Below are positions 54,922 through 63,925 of a DNA stretch of 64,000 nucleotides, piece by piece; within the stretch, counting starts at the first letter, position 1, and the number at the start of each line of letters is the position of its first letter. The stretch comes from Candidatus Omnitrophota bacterium. GTDB lineage: Bacteria; Ratteibacteria; UBA8468; B48-G9; JAFGKM01. The position numbers and the translations under genes were made by a program. Location: the NCBI GenBank assembly GCA_023819375.1, contig JAMWDI010000003.1, positions 62,001 to 126,000 of the forward strand. Direction: 5' to 3'. Below the pieces are notes generated by a model, which was given only the letters and a program-made list of their open reading frames with translations, searched no databases and had not been told where the DNA came from.

Positions 54922-57260
54922 AATTCTCTTTTGTAAATAATTTTTTTCTTATTTCTATCATACCATACAATAATTTTTTTCTCACCAATAACTTCATCAT
55001 TTTCTATTTTACCATTATTATTTTTATCTTGCACTTTTTGACCAATAGAAGTGATTTTAAAAACATTACTCTTTGTTGTTATAAGATTTACAATTTTTGA
55101 AAATATCATTTCTTTTTCCTTTTCTATATCAATAAAAAGATCTAAATCATTATCTTTTAAATCAAAACCAAATTTTGTGATTTCTTTATTTAATTCCCCT
55201 TTTATACCATTTTCATTATATGTTCCAAGAATTTCAGAAATTTCAAAAAAGGGTCTCGCCTTTATAATTTTCTCAGCAATTTTTTCGTCAATAAGTGGTA
55301 AGCATTCAAGAACTTCTTTATCTGCAGTGTTTATATTTATTCTTCCATATACATTTTCATCAACCTTTTTATAACAGGTAAAATAATCAACAATTTTTCT
55401 GTCTTCTCCTTTCCAAAAATTGAGAGTTTTCCAATGCTCCATTTTATGAATGAAAGAAAGTTCTCCAATTGTTGAAAATTGATTATTTTTAACATAGAAA
55501 TGTGATGGCCAAGAAATAAGCCAGTTAGCAATATTAAATTCTTCACCTATCCATGGTTGAAAAACAATATTCAACTTACCTGGACTGAGCGGTCCTGAAA
55601 ACCAATCATTTATTCCTTTCATTCTTGGATCGTTTTTCTGTACACTTGTCACAGGAGTATCAGCGAAATATTCACAGAATTCAACTAAGTTTTCATTATT
55701 ATCATAAAGTTTAATTGTAAAATCAAGTCCATGATTTGCAAAGAAAGGAATTTTTTCTAAAAAATCTGAAATAAATCCAAATGAACCTGGATTGATTGCC
55801 AATATTCTTTCATATTGTTGACAATTATCTGGTTCATGAATTGGTAAAAATAATGGAATAATTTGAGGGCCTACATTTGTTGGTATTATCATAATCATTA
55901 TTCTGATAAGATCTCCAATTGTATAGAAAGATAAAGGAGGAATTTTTGAATTGGGTTTAATTGTGATTGAAGAAAATCTTTCAATAATTTCTGTAATTTT
56001 ATCTATTCTTTCCTGTTCTATTTGTGTTTCTCCATTTAAAACATCATCAAGAATTTCCTGTGAATTTTTAAAGACCTGATTCCAGTTTTTTGAATATAAA
56101 GTTAAAACGCCTTCTATTTTCCAACCACTTATATCTTTTTCTTTCATATATGGATTAAAAATTTCTATAAATTGTCCCCCAATTTCTTCAAGTATTATTA
56201 CTCCATTCTGTAAAACTTTCTTTTTCCATTCTTTAACTGCATCTATTTCATTTAAGAAAGGAACTTCTTCAATTCCTGTTAAGTATTTGTTATCAATTTT
56301 TTTAACGGAAGGGATTGAATCTTTATCTCTGAAATCAATAATGTTAAGTGAAATTTGAATACTCTGTATTTCAGAATATCCTTTATTTTTAAAAAATTCA
56401 TATAATGTATCAAAATCGGCAGTATTTAAATCAATTCTATTTTTTTCATATTTGTTTAAATCTCTATCGTAAGAAAAAGTTGTTATAAAATTTTTTATCT
56501 TGTTGTAATTCTTTTCCCCCAAACCTTTAACCATTTTTATTTCGAAAGGAGAAAAATATGGCCTATCATCACCTTTGGGGTATAAATGAAAAAATTCTGC
56601 GTCTTCATCAATTCCTTCATTTGGTTCATCTATAAATTTATCACCATTATTATCTATTCCATCAAGAATAAATAAAAAATTATTTTCATTGTCATCTAAA
56701 CCTGCTTTCCCTGGTTTTTTATCTTCTCCATACCTGAAATTTACAATATCAGAGTATAGTGCTTTTCCAAGAATTTTCTCAAAAATATTTATCTCAAAAC
56801 AGGTATGGCCTTCATTAAAAGTTAAATTTAAATTACCGTTTGCATTTATATTTATTTTTCCACATTCATCCTCTACTAAAACAGCATATCTTCCTATAAT
56901 ATTTCCTTTTCTGCCTTTAATATAAATCCATTTTGAGTCATTTTTCCCATCATCGTTTAAGTCAATCTCTTCTCCTTCAAAATTTTTTCTCCAGTTGTCA
57001 AGAAAGCAGTCATATTCTTGATCATCTTTATCTATTTCCCATATGGCATTTTCAATTCCAATTTTTGAAAAATTTTTTGCTTCCTTTCCAAAAATTATTT
57101 TACTTGTTGACTTTGTCCAGAAATTAAAAAGTATAAGCATTGTTGATGTAAAAAGAAAAATTAGAAGAAGAATCAATATAACCAGAATTATTATATCTCC
57201 TTTATCTCCAGCCGATTTTGATAAACTTTGTAATCCCTTTTTCAATTTCTCTCCCTTCAA
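54918..57260 (-). CDS. GspK-like minor pseudopilin, very large, with lamin-tail-like insertion
   Basis: 780 aa; GspK proteins are normally about 320-ish residues. The N-terminus has a Lys-rich leader and a hydrophobic pilin helix without Glu at +5 (GDIIILVILILLLIFLF), as in GspK. HhH segments typical of GspK occur twice: DLNTADFDTLYEFFKNKGYS and NINTADKEVLECLPLIDEK. An inserted domain around 370-400 reads GGQFIEIFNPYMKEKDISGWKIEGV, like a lamin-tail domain (ExxELYNP…DLSGWxL). Asp/Asn-rich DNNGDKFIDEPNEGIDED resembles a calcium-binding or dockerin-like loop. It likely caps a type II secretion or type IV-like pseudopilus. Confidence 0.82.
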   Translation of the reverse strand: MKGEKLKKGLQSLSKSAGDKGDIIILVILILLLIFLFTSTMLILFNFWTKSTSKIIFGKEAKNFSKIGIENAIWEIDKDDQEYDCFLDNWRKNFEGEEIDLNDDGKNDSKWIYIKGRKGNIIGRYAVLVEDECGKININANGNLNLTFNEGHTCFEINIFEKILGKALYSDIVNFRYGEDKKPGKAGLDDNENNFLFILDGIDNNGDKFIDEPNEGIDEDAEFFHLYPKGDDRPYFSPFEIKMVKGLGEKNYNKIKNFITTFSYDRDLNKYEKNRIDLNTADFDTLYEFFKNKGYSEIQSIQISLNIIDFRDKDSIPSVKKIDNKYLTGIEEVPFLNEIDAVKEWKKKVLQNGVIILEEIGGQFIEIFNPYMKEKDISGWKIEGVLTLYSKNWNQVFKNSQEILDDVLNGETQIEQERIDKITEIIERFSSITIKPNSKIPPLSFYTIGDLIRIMIMIIPTNVGPQIIPLFLPIHEPDNCQQYERILAINPGSFGFISDFLEKIPFFANHGLDFTIKLYDNNENLVEFCEYFADTPVTSVQKNDPRMKGINDWFSGPLSPGKLNIVFQPWIGEEFNIANWLISWPSHFYVKNNQFSTIGELSFIHKMEHWKTLNFWKGEDRKIVDYFTCYKKVDENVYGRININTADKEVLECLPLIDEKIAEKIIKARPFFEISEILGTYNENGIKGELNKEITKFGFDLKDNDLDLFIDIEKEKEMIFSKIVNLITTKSNVFKITSIGQKVQDKNNNGKIENDEVIGEKKIIVWYDRNKKKIIYKREL

Positions 57261-57831
57261 TTTTACCTTTAGAAATAACTATTTTAAGTTCAATTCCTTT
57301 TGGTAATACCGGATTTTCCATTTCTTCTGTATCCCATCTATCGTGCCATTTTTCTCCATCATAATATCTTAAAGAAAAAAATTTTACACCATTTCCAAGA
57401 ATTTGTGCTCCTGGGAAGCCTTCAAAAAAAGTAAAATCCGGATTTTCTTTATTAACTCTAATCATTTCTGCCATTATTTTCCCATCCTTCCAATATATTC
57501 CAAATTTTACTATGTCTCCCTCTTCTCCTTCTGAAAAAGGGCATATAAATTTTACATTTGTTTTTTCGCCTTTGAAGTTCATTCTATATTTCCCTGAAAA
57601 ATTATTTATCATTGAATTTGAAATCCTTGTTTCTATAAACTCTGTAATATAAATTAATTCTCTAAGAATATCCTTTTCTATACTTTTTTTTCTTGATGTT
57701 AAGAGTGAATTTCTTAAAATAAAAACTACTGAAAGACAGATAAAAGTAAAAACAAATATGGCAATGATAGACTCAAGTAAAGTAATCCCTTTATCTTCTT
57801 CTGAGAGTTGAGACAAAATATTTACTTTCAT
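57202..57831 (-). CDS. GspJ-like pseudopilin
   Basis: 209 aa from ATG at 57831, with AGGG upstream; the track starts 12 codons earlier. Prepilin leader ending in Gly (SEEDKG|ITLLESIIAIFVFTFICLSVVF) with Glu at +5, then a soluble beta-rich domain (FSLRYYDGEKWHDRWDTEEMENPVLPKGIELKIVI) matching the GspJ/PulJ C-terminal pattern. It overlaps the GspK-like gene by 59 bp and the GspI-like gene by 41 bp. It forms the pseudopilus tip together with I, K and H. Confidence 0.88.
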   Translation of the reverse strand: MKVNILSQLSEEDKGITLLESIIAIFVFTFICLSVVFILRNSLLTSRKKSIEKDILRELIYITEFIETRISNSMINNFSGKYRMNFKGEKTNVKFICPFSEGEEGDIVKFGIYWKDGKIMAEMIRVNKENPDFTFFEGFPGAQILGNGVKFFSLRYYDGEKWHDRWDTEEMENPVLPKGIELKIVISKGKIEGREIEKGITKFIKIGWR

Positions 57832-58168
57832 ATTTTCCCTCTCTTTGCCAGAATAATTCAAGTTCAACCTTATATAAATCTTCTTTTTCTTCTTTGAAAT
57901 TTATCTTATATTTAAAATCTGGAAAGTCATCTACTGTCCCTTCAAGGAATGAAGGTAAAATTGTTTCTTTGCTTCCATATATTTCTTCTATTTGAGTGAA
58001 AATTTTGTCTGCAATAAAAGAAATATTGACTAAGTTTTTGCCTTTTTGACTCATTCCCATAATTACAGGATATGTTTTTAATAAAATTGAAACAGCACAT
58101 GCAAGGATAAAGAGACCAATCAGAATACTTACTAATGTGAAACCCAAAATTATTCTTCTACTATACAT
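57791..58168 (-). CDS. GspI-like pseudopilin with Ser at +5
   Basis: 125 aa. Leader RRIILG|FTLVSILIGLFILACAVSIL. The conserved Glu +5 of the mature pilin is Ser here, which is unusual for a GspI-like protein. The remainder (KIFTQIEEIYGS … DLYKVELELFWQREGKYESKYFVSTLRRR) matches GspI in length and in the C-terminal strand pattern. It overlaps both neighbouring pseudopilin genes. Confidence 0.75.
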   Translation of the reverse strand: MYSRRIILGFTLVSILIGLFILACAVSILLKTYPVIMGMSQKGKNLVNISFIADKIFTQIEEIYGSKETILPSFLEGTVDDFPDFKYKINFKEEKEDLYKVELELFWQREGKYESKYFVSTLRRR

Positions 58169-58584
58169 TTTCCAGTAATATTGTGAATTTTTAACTTTTT
58201 TTTCTTTTTCGTAATTTTATCAAATAAAATTAAATATCCTGCCTCTTTCGTTGTTCCATCGGGAAGAAGAACTAATGGAGAGAAACCTTCTGATTTTTCT
58301 TCTATTAATATATTATCTGGCAGTTTAATTTCTTTAAAAAGAATAGCATTATTTTCCTTCATAATTTTAAAATTATCCTTCTCAAATACGATTGAAAAGT
58401 TTTTTCTTTCATTTATTGCACATTCTCTTGCAAGATTTATTCCTTCAATTATTTTGGCAATAGCAGAGTTTAAGAGATAGGATGAATGATATTTCTGAAT
58501 AAAAATTGTTACAGGAATTAAAAAGAGGGAAAAAATAAAAATAACTATTAAGATTTCTAAAAATGTTAATCCATCTTCTTTCAT
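58150..58584 (-). CDS. GspH-like pseudopilin
   Basis: 144 aa. Leader MKEDG|LTFLEILIVIFIFSLFLIPVTIF with Glu +5. The body (LNSAIAKIIEGINLARECAINERKNFSIVFEKDNFKI) fits the GspH/FimT domain, where a helix bearing 'A…AR..A' precedes beta-strands. It is the first gene of the pseudopilin set H-I-J-K and starts 5 bp after lysC. No major pilin GspG or GspE/F ATPase/platform genes are here. Confidence 0.88.
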   Translation of the reverse strand: MKEDGLTFLEILIVIFIFSLFLIPVTIFIQKYHSSYLLNSAIAKIIEGINLARECAINERKNFSIVFEKDNFKIMKENNAILFKEIKLPDNILIEEKSEGFSPLVLLPDGTTKEAGYLILFDKITKKKKKLKIHNITGKCIVEE

Positions 58585-58589
58585 TTAAA

Positions 58590-59801
58590 TTAACTTTTTT
58601 CTATAAATTCTTTATGAAGTTCTAAAAGGGCTTTCTGCCCATCTTTTTTTCTTATTACGCAGGAAATTTTAATTTCTGATGTACTTATCATTTCAATATT
58701 AATTCCACATTTTGCAAGACACGTAAACATTTTTCCAGCAACTCCAGGATGATTCATCATTCCAATCCCAATTATTGAAACTTTACATATGTCAGGATCT
58801 GCAACTACTCTTTCTGCTCCAATTTCTTTTGCCACCTTTTCAACTATATTTTTTGCTTTTTCCATTTCATTTATATTTACTGTAAAAGATATATCAGCAA
58901 AATTTTCTTTTCCTACATTTTGAACAATAACGTCAACATTAATTCCTGCTTCGCCAAGAGCAGAAAAAATTTTACCAGCCATTCCAGGTTTATCAGGAAC
59001 ATTAAAGATTGTAATTTTGGCTTGATTTTCATCAATGGCGACAGATGAGACAACTGCTCCTTCCTTAAATTCTATTTCTTTTACCATAGTTCCTCCTGTT
59101 TCTTTAAAAGTGGATTTTACAATAAAAGGTATTTTATATTTTTTGGCAAATTCAACTGCTCTTGATTGCATAACTTTAGCACCACTACTTGCCATTTCCA
59201 GTAGTTCATCATAAGAGATAATAGAAATTAATTTTGCATTTGGAACTTTATTAGGATCTGCAGTAAAAACACCCTCAACATCAGTATAAATTTCGCATTT
59301 ATCTGCTTTTATTGCTCCTGCAAGTGCTATTGCAGTTAAATCAGAACCTCCCCTTCCGAGAGTAGTTATAGAATTTTCTGGACTTATACCTTGAAATCCA
59401 GCAACTACAACTATTTTATCTTTTTCTATTTCTTCAAGTATTTTTGATGGTTCTATTTTCTGAATCCTTGCTTTTGTATAAAAAGCATCTGTTTTTATTC
59501 CTGCTAAATACCCAGGAAATCCTTCTGCTTGTTCTCCATAAAGTTCAATAGCCATACATAAAAGTGCAACTGAAACTATTTCTCCTGTAGAAAGCAAAAG
59601 GTCAAGTTCTTTTTCAGGTGGATTTGGCATTATTTGTTTTGCAAGAGAAATTAAATTGTCAGTAGTTTTCCCCATGGCAGAAACAACAACTACAACTTTA
59701 TTTCCTTTTCTTTTTGTTTCAACTATTTTTTTTGCAACATACTTAATTTTTTCTATATCTGCAACAGAACTTCCTCCATATTTTTGGACGATAAGGGCCA
59801 T
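58590..59801 (-). CDS. lysC: Aspartate kinase
   Basis: 403 aa. Kinase domain with IVQKYGGSSVADIEKI, VVVVSAMGKTTDNLI, LLSTGEIVSVALLCMAI, FQGISPENSITTLGRGGSDLTAIALA and DVEGVFTADPNKVPNAKLI. Two C-terminal ACT domains (KITIFNVPDKPGMAGKIFSALGEAGINVDVI and VSIIGIGMMNHPGVAGKMFTCLAKCGINIEMIST) give feedback control by lysine and/or threonine. It is the first committed step of the aspartate amino-acid family. Shine-Dalgarno AAAGGGAG and a minus-strand TATAAT (59829-59834) make it the head of the minus-strand run through the pseudopilins. Confidence 0.96.
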   Translation of the reverse strand: MALIVQKYGGSSVADIEKIKYVAKKIVETKRKGNKVVVVVSAMGKTTDNLISLAKQIMPNPPEKELDLLLSTGEIVSVALLCMAIELYGEQAEGFPGYLAGIKTDAFYTKARIQKIEPSKILEEIEKDKIVVVAGFQGISPENSITTLGRGGSDLTAIALAGAIKADKCEIYTDVEGVFTADPNKVPNAKLISIISYDELLEMASSGAKVMQSRAVEFAKKYKIPFIVKSTFKETGGTMVKEIEFKEGAVVSSVAIDENQAKITIFNVPDKPGMAGKIFSALGEAGINVDVIVQNVGKENFADISFTVNINEMEKAKNIVEKVAKEIGAERVVADPDICKVSIIGIGMMNHPGVAGKMFTCLAKCGINIEMISTSEIKISCVIRKKDGQKALLELHKEFIEKS

Positions 59802-59828
59802 TCTATTCTCCCTTTAATTAAGGAAAAT

Positions 59829-59859
59829 ATTATAACATTTTAAAGTAATATGTTAAAAT
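59829..59859. promoter_or_regulatory. Divergent -10 boxes between lysC and the 595-aa secreted protein
   Basis: Minus strand TATAAT (59829-59834) for lysC; plus strand TATGTTAAAAT (59849-59859), an extended -10, for the gene at 59882. The plus leader carries AAGGAGGG. Confidence 0.6.
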
Positions 59860-59881
59860 TTTAAAAAGGAGGGATTAGAAA

Positions 59882-61669
59882 ATGAAAAAATTTTTTTTCT
59901 TACTTGTGACATTTTTTATATCTGTAAAGTTTTCTTTCCCAAAAGAAGAGATAAATTTTATTCTAGAAGATTTTGAAGAAAATATAGAAAAAAGGATAAA
60001 AGTTGCAAAGGATAGAGAATGTGATTTTGAGTTGAGTAAAGAAATTATAGTTTCTGGAGAAAAATCTGTTAAGTTTAAAGTATATAATAAAAATATAAAT
60101 TCTGCGCGTCCACCTTATTTTTTAATCTACCCTTTGATAACTGATTGGGGAAAATATAACACTTTAAGGTTTTACATTTTGGCTATTCCAGAAAGGCCAG
60201 TATCTTCGGCAGGATTATTAGTTCAGTTTCATTCAACAGATTTTGATTGGAAAACTTGGGTTAGAGGTGAAAAGTTATATAATTTCTCTTTGAAAATTCC
60301 GACAGGTAAAATAGTTGAAATAAGTTTACCTCTTGATAGATTGAAATTCAAAAATAAAGTCGGTGAAATTCTATTCTGTATAGTTGAAGAGAGAGGGATT
60401 TATTATATTGATAAAATTGAGTTAATTCAAAATAGAGTGGAAGGAGTTTTAGTTAAAGAAATTGCAAATTTACAGATAGATATACCTGAATTTTTCGCAA
60501 TTGATCTTTACCAAAAAGATGCTTTTTATGTTCTTGAAAAATTTTATTATAACAGTAAAAAACCTGTAATATTAAAAATAGAATTTAATATTCCTACAAG
60601 TGATATAAAAAGCAAAACCATATCAATTTATGATGAGGAAAAGGAAATTTTAAAAAAAGAAGTTATTTTTGAAAAAGGAGAGAAATTAAAGGAAATTTGT
60701 TTTAATATAAAAGGAAATAAAAATTTGAGAGTTAAAGTTGATGATAAGGAGTTAAACATGAAAATTTTTGATATGAAAGGGCTTAAAGAGGAAAATTTAA
60801 AGATAAGAAAAAAAAGAGAAAGAACAAAAAATCCCTTTTATAGAGGAATAATTTCTGCTTATGCAGGAACAATTTATAAAAAAGATGATACAGTAGATAT
60901 AGATGCAATATTATCAAGGATAAAAGAACTTGGAGTAAACTGTTATACTTATCTTATTTGCTATAAATCTGAGAAGGAACTCAAAGATTTACCAGAATTT
61001 TTAAAAAAAGCAAAGGAAGAAGGAATAGAAGTTTGGGTTTATATAGTCCCTCCAAGTGAAGCCCCTATAGATAGAGATAAGGCAATTTATGAAAGAAAGT
61101 ATCCCCCTTTTGATATGGATTATTTAAAATGGGCAGAGAAAATTGCAGAAATATCTCTTGAATATCCCAATTTGACTTTATGGATGATTGATGACTTTGA
61201 TGCAAATTTAAATTTCTTTACACTTGATTATACAAAAAAAATATATGAAAAAACAAAAGAAATAAATCCAAAATTGCTTTTTGGCGTTTGTGTTTATTAT
61301 GATTCCATAGAAAACTTTGTTAAAATGGGATATTTGCCCTATTTTGATGCTATACTTTGGGGATTTCAACATTCAAGCATTAAATTTCCAGATTGTGGAT
61401 TAAAAGCTGATAGTTTATCTGTTGAAATAAATGATTATTATAAATTATGTCCAGATAAAATTTTGATTCCTTGTATATATTTTACCCCCCATTCATCATG
61501 GCCATTTGGAAGACCTACAAGAGAATATTTAGAGAAAGCCCTTGAAATTGCTTTCAATGAAGCAGGTATTTGCTGGATTTTCACAATGCCTAAACCTGGA
61601 ACAATGCAATATGAGATTGTTAAAAATTTCACAAACAGAATTGAACTTAAAAAGAGAAAATTTGAATGA
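59882..61669 (+). CDS. Secreted TIM-barrel protein, glycoside-hydrolase-like, unknown substrate
   Basis: 595 aa with a signal peptide (KKFFFLLVTFFISVKFSFP). The N-terminal ~170 residues form a jelly-roll/carbohydrate-binding-like domain (INFILEDFEENIEKRI…), a common start for surface polysaccharide-active proteins. After a linker, residues ~310-590 show a (beta/alpha)8 pattern: YRGIISAYAGTIYKKDDTVDI, VNCYTYLICYKS, IEVWVYIVPPSEAP, LTLWMIDDFDANLNF with candidate acidic residues, and DAILWGFQHS. I cannot place it in a GH family. Strong AAGGAGGG; monocistronic start, but tsaB follows after 1 bp. Confidence 0.6.
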   Translation: MKKFFFLLVTFFISVKFSFPKEEINFILEDFEENIEKRIKVAKDRECDFELSKEIIVSGEKSVKFKVYNKNINSARPPYFLIYPLITDWGKYNTLRFYILAIPERPVSSAGLLVQFHSTDFDWKTWVRGEKLYNFSLKIPTGKIVEISLPLDRLKFKNKVGEILFCIVEERGIYYIDKIELIQNRVEGVLVKEIANLQIDIPEFFAIDLYQKDAFYVLEKFYYNSKKPVILKIEFNIPTSDIKSKTISIYDEEKEILKKEVIFEKGEKLKEICFNIKGNKNLRVKVDDKELNMKIFDMKGLKEENLKIRKKRERTKNPFYRGIISAYAGTIYKKDDTVDIDAILSRIKELGVNCYTYLICYKSEKELKDLPEFLKKAKEEGIEVWVYIVPPSEAPIDRDKAIYERKYPPFDMDYLKWAEKIAEISLEYPNLTLWMIDDFDANLNFFTLDYTKKIYEKTKEINPKLLFGVCVYYDSIENFVKMGYLPYFDAILWGFQHSSIKFPDCGLKADSLSVEINDYYKLCPDKILIPCIYFTPHSSWPFGRPTREYLEKALEIAFNEAGICWIFTMPKPGTMQYEIVKNFTNRIELKKRKFE

Positions 61670-61670
61670 A

Positions 61671-62282
61671 ATGAAACTTTTGTCAATTGAAACAACAGGG
61701 AATATTGGAAGTATTGCTTTTTTAAAGGATAATGAAGTAAAAAGAGAGATTATTTTTGAGAGTTTAGATATTGCTGGTGAACTTGTAGAGAAAATGGGCT
61801 TTATATATGAAGATTTTGATTATATTGTAGTTTCTACTGGACCTGGTTCTTGGACAGGAATTCGTATTGGATTAAGTTTTGCAAAAGGCCTTTCTTGCGG
61901 AGAAAAAGATAAAATTTATTGTATTAATATTTTTGAGTCTTTCTTTTATGCTGTAAAGAATTTGAAAAGAAAGGTTATATGTATAGTGCCATCTACTAAA
62001 AAAAGATTTTATTTTTCAATAATGGAAAAAAATTTTAATTATGAGGGGAAATTTGAAATAAAAGAAAGTCCACTTGAGAAAATTATCCCAATTGTGAAAA
62101 AAGATAAATATATTTTAATAGGTTCAGGAGTAAAAGATATTGTCAATTTTTTAAAATTAGAGGAAATAGAAACATTAGAATTTCTCTGGTATCCAAGAGC
62201 AAGTTTGAATGGACTTCTGGCCTATGAAAAAATAAAAAGAAATATTCCAAGTCCTTTAATTGAACCAATATATGGGAAATAA
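61671..62282 (+). CDS. tsaB: tRNA threonylcarbamoyladenosine biosynthesis protein TsaB
   Basis: 203 aa from ATG at 61671 (MKLLSIETTGNIGSIAFLKD); the track's 43-residue extension lies in the 3' end of the previous gene. VVSTGPGSWTGIRIGLSFAKGLSCG is the TsaB signature in its ASKHA fold. It supports TsaD in forming t6A37 in tRNAs that read ANN codons. TsaD, TsaC and TsaE are not here. The gene begins 1 bp after the stop of the secreted protein gene and overlaps the glycosyltransferase by 11 bp. Confidence 0.93.
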   Translation: MKLLSIETTGNIGSIAFLKDNEVKREIIFESLDIAGELVEKMGFIYEDFDYIVVSTGPGSWTGIRIGLSFAKGLSCGEKDKIYCINIFESFFYAVKNLKRKVICIVPSTKKRFYFSIMEKNFNYEGKFEIKESPLEKIIPIVKKDKYILIGSGVKDIVNFLKLEEIETLEFLWYPRASLNGLLAYEKIKRNIPSPLIEPIYGK

Positions 62283-63351
62283 AATTAAAATTGGATATTT
62301 AATCGGAAGTTCTGAAGTTGGTGGAACTGAAAAAATGGTTTTAGAACTTGCAAAAAATCTTGACAGAAAAATTTTTGATTTTGTTTTTTTTACTTTAAAA
62401 GGTGAAGGGAAGTTTACACAAAAAATTAGACAGGAAAATTTTAAAATCTATGTTTTAAATCTAAAAAAAAATCCTTTTTCTTTAATAAATTTGCTTCTAT
62501 ATCTTAAAAGAGAAAAACTTGATATTCTTCATTCATTTTTATTTGTGGCAAACATAATTGGTAGAATTTATGGAAAAATTTTAAGAATAAAATTTATAAT
62601 TTCATCTCAGAGAAGTACAGAGCCTTGGAGAAAGTGGTATCACTGGTTGTTAGAAAGATTCACAAAAAATTTTGTTAACTTAATTATTTCAAACTCCTAT
62701 TCTGCTAAGGAAATTTTAATAAGAAAAGCAAAAATAAGTAGAAAAAAGATTAAAGTTATTCCTAATGGAATAAAAATTCCTGAAAAGAAAGAATTTCTAA
62801 AAAATAAAGATTTTTTTGTAATAGGGACGGTAGGAAATTTAAGAAAAGCAAAGGGGCATATTTATTTAATTGAGTCAAGCAAAATTGTTCTGGAAAAAAT
62901 AAAAAATGTTAAATTTTATATTGTTGGCGAAGGAGAATTGAAAGATTTGATATTAAATAAAATAAAAAAAGAAAATCTCGAGAATTACTTTGTTTTAACT
63001 GGATTTGTTGACAATATTTATGAATATTTGAAAACCTTTGACATTTTCGTTTTACCATCTTTATGGGAAGGTTGTCCTGTAAGTTTACTTGAAGCAATGG
63101 GATATGGTTTACCCTGTGTTGCTACAAATGTTGGAGATGTTCCTTATATTATAGAAAATGGAAAAGATGGTTTTATTGTAAAGAAGGAAGATTGTAAAGA
63201 AATGGCTGAAAAAATTATATATTTAATTGAGAATGAAGATGTAAGGAAACAATTTAGTGAAAAAGCGCAAGAAAAAATTAGGAAATATTTTAATCTTGAA
63301 GAAATGATTCATTCTTATTCATCTATATATTTAAAAGGGATAAAAGATTGA
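62272..63351 (+). CDS. Glycosyltransferase family 4 protein
   Basis: 359 aa from ATG at 62272 (MGNKIKIGYLIGSSEVGGTEKMVLELA); the track begins four codons earlier at TTG. GT-B fold: acceptor-side EVGGTEKMVLELAKNL, donor-side IGTVGNLRKAKGHIYLI, FYIVGEGELKDLI and the EGCPVSLLEAMGYGLPCVATNVGDVPYII nucleotide-sugar motif. It probably adds a sugar in surface polysaccharide or LPS synthesis. It overlaps tsaB by 11 bp and is followed by lepB. Confidence 0.93.
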   Translation: MGNKIKIGYLIGSSEVGGTEKMVLELAKNLDRKIFDFVFFTLKGEGKFTQKIRQENFKIYVLNLKKNPFSLINLLLYLKREKLDILHSFLFVANIIGRIYGKILRIKFIISSQRSTEPWRKWYHWLLERFTKNFVNLIISNSYSAKEILIRKAKISRKKIKVIPNGIKIPEKKEFLKNKDFFVIGTVGNLRKAKGHIYLIESSKIVLEKIKNVKFYIVGEGELKDLILNKIKKENLENYFVLTGFVDNIYEYLKTFDIFVLPSLWEGCPVSLLEAMGYGLPCVATNVGDVPYIIENGKDGFIVKKEDCKEMAEKIIYLIENEDVRKQFSEKAQEKIRKYFNLEEMIHSYSSIYLKGIKD

Positions 63352-63388
63352 GATATTAAGAAGAAAATGATAAAATTTTAAATTTAAA

Positions 63389-63925
63389 ATGAAAAATAAA
63401 GATTTTAAAAAAGAAACCTTTAACTGGTTTAAGTCATTATTTTGGGCTTTTATTATTGCTTTGTTTATAAGGACATTTTTTGTTGGAAATTTTAAAATTC
63501 CAACAACTTCAATGGTTCCGACTTTAAAAGTTGGCGATAGATTACTTTCCAACAACATAATTTATAAAATTAGAGAACCAAAAAGAGGAGAGATTATAAT
63601 CTTCAAATTTCCTGAAAGAAAAAAATATCTTGTTAAAAGATTGATCGGACTTCCTAAGGAAAGAATCATGATAAAAGATGGTAAAGTATATATAAATGGT
63701 AGAATCATTGATAATCCATTGATAAATAATAGGTATTATTATAGTTTTGGTGAATATGGAGTTGAAAATGAAATAGAAATACCTGAAAATAGTTATTATG
63801 TTCTTGGAGATAACAGTTTTAATAGCGATGATAGTAGATTTTGGGGTTTTGTTCCTAAAAAAAATCTTGTTGGAAAGGCTCTTTTTATTTATTGGCCACC
63901 ATGGCGAATGGGGATTATAAAATGA
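63389..63925 (+). CDS. lepB: Signal peptidase I
   Basis: 178 aa with one N-terminal transmembrane helix (~13-30). Catalytic Ser in PTTSMVPTLKVGDRLL, catalytic Lys in YLVKRLIGLPKERI, and GDNSFNSDDSRFWGFVP box E. It removes Sec/Tat signal peptides at the outer face of the inner membrane. A GATAAAAT box ends 12 bases before the ATG with no Shine-Dalgarno, so the transcript leader would be only a few bases. The stop overlaps the next start (ATGA). Confidence 0.94.
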   Translation: MKNKDFKKETFNWFKSLFWAFIIALFIRTFFVGNFKIPTTSMVPTLKVGDRLLSNNIIYKIREPKRGEIIIFKFPERKKYLVKRLIGLPKERIMIKDGKVYINGRIIDNPLINNRYYYSFGEYGVENEIEIPENSYYVLGDNSFNSDDSRFWGFVPKKNLVGKALFIYWPPWRMGIIK

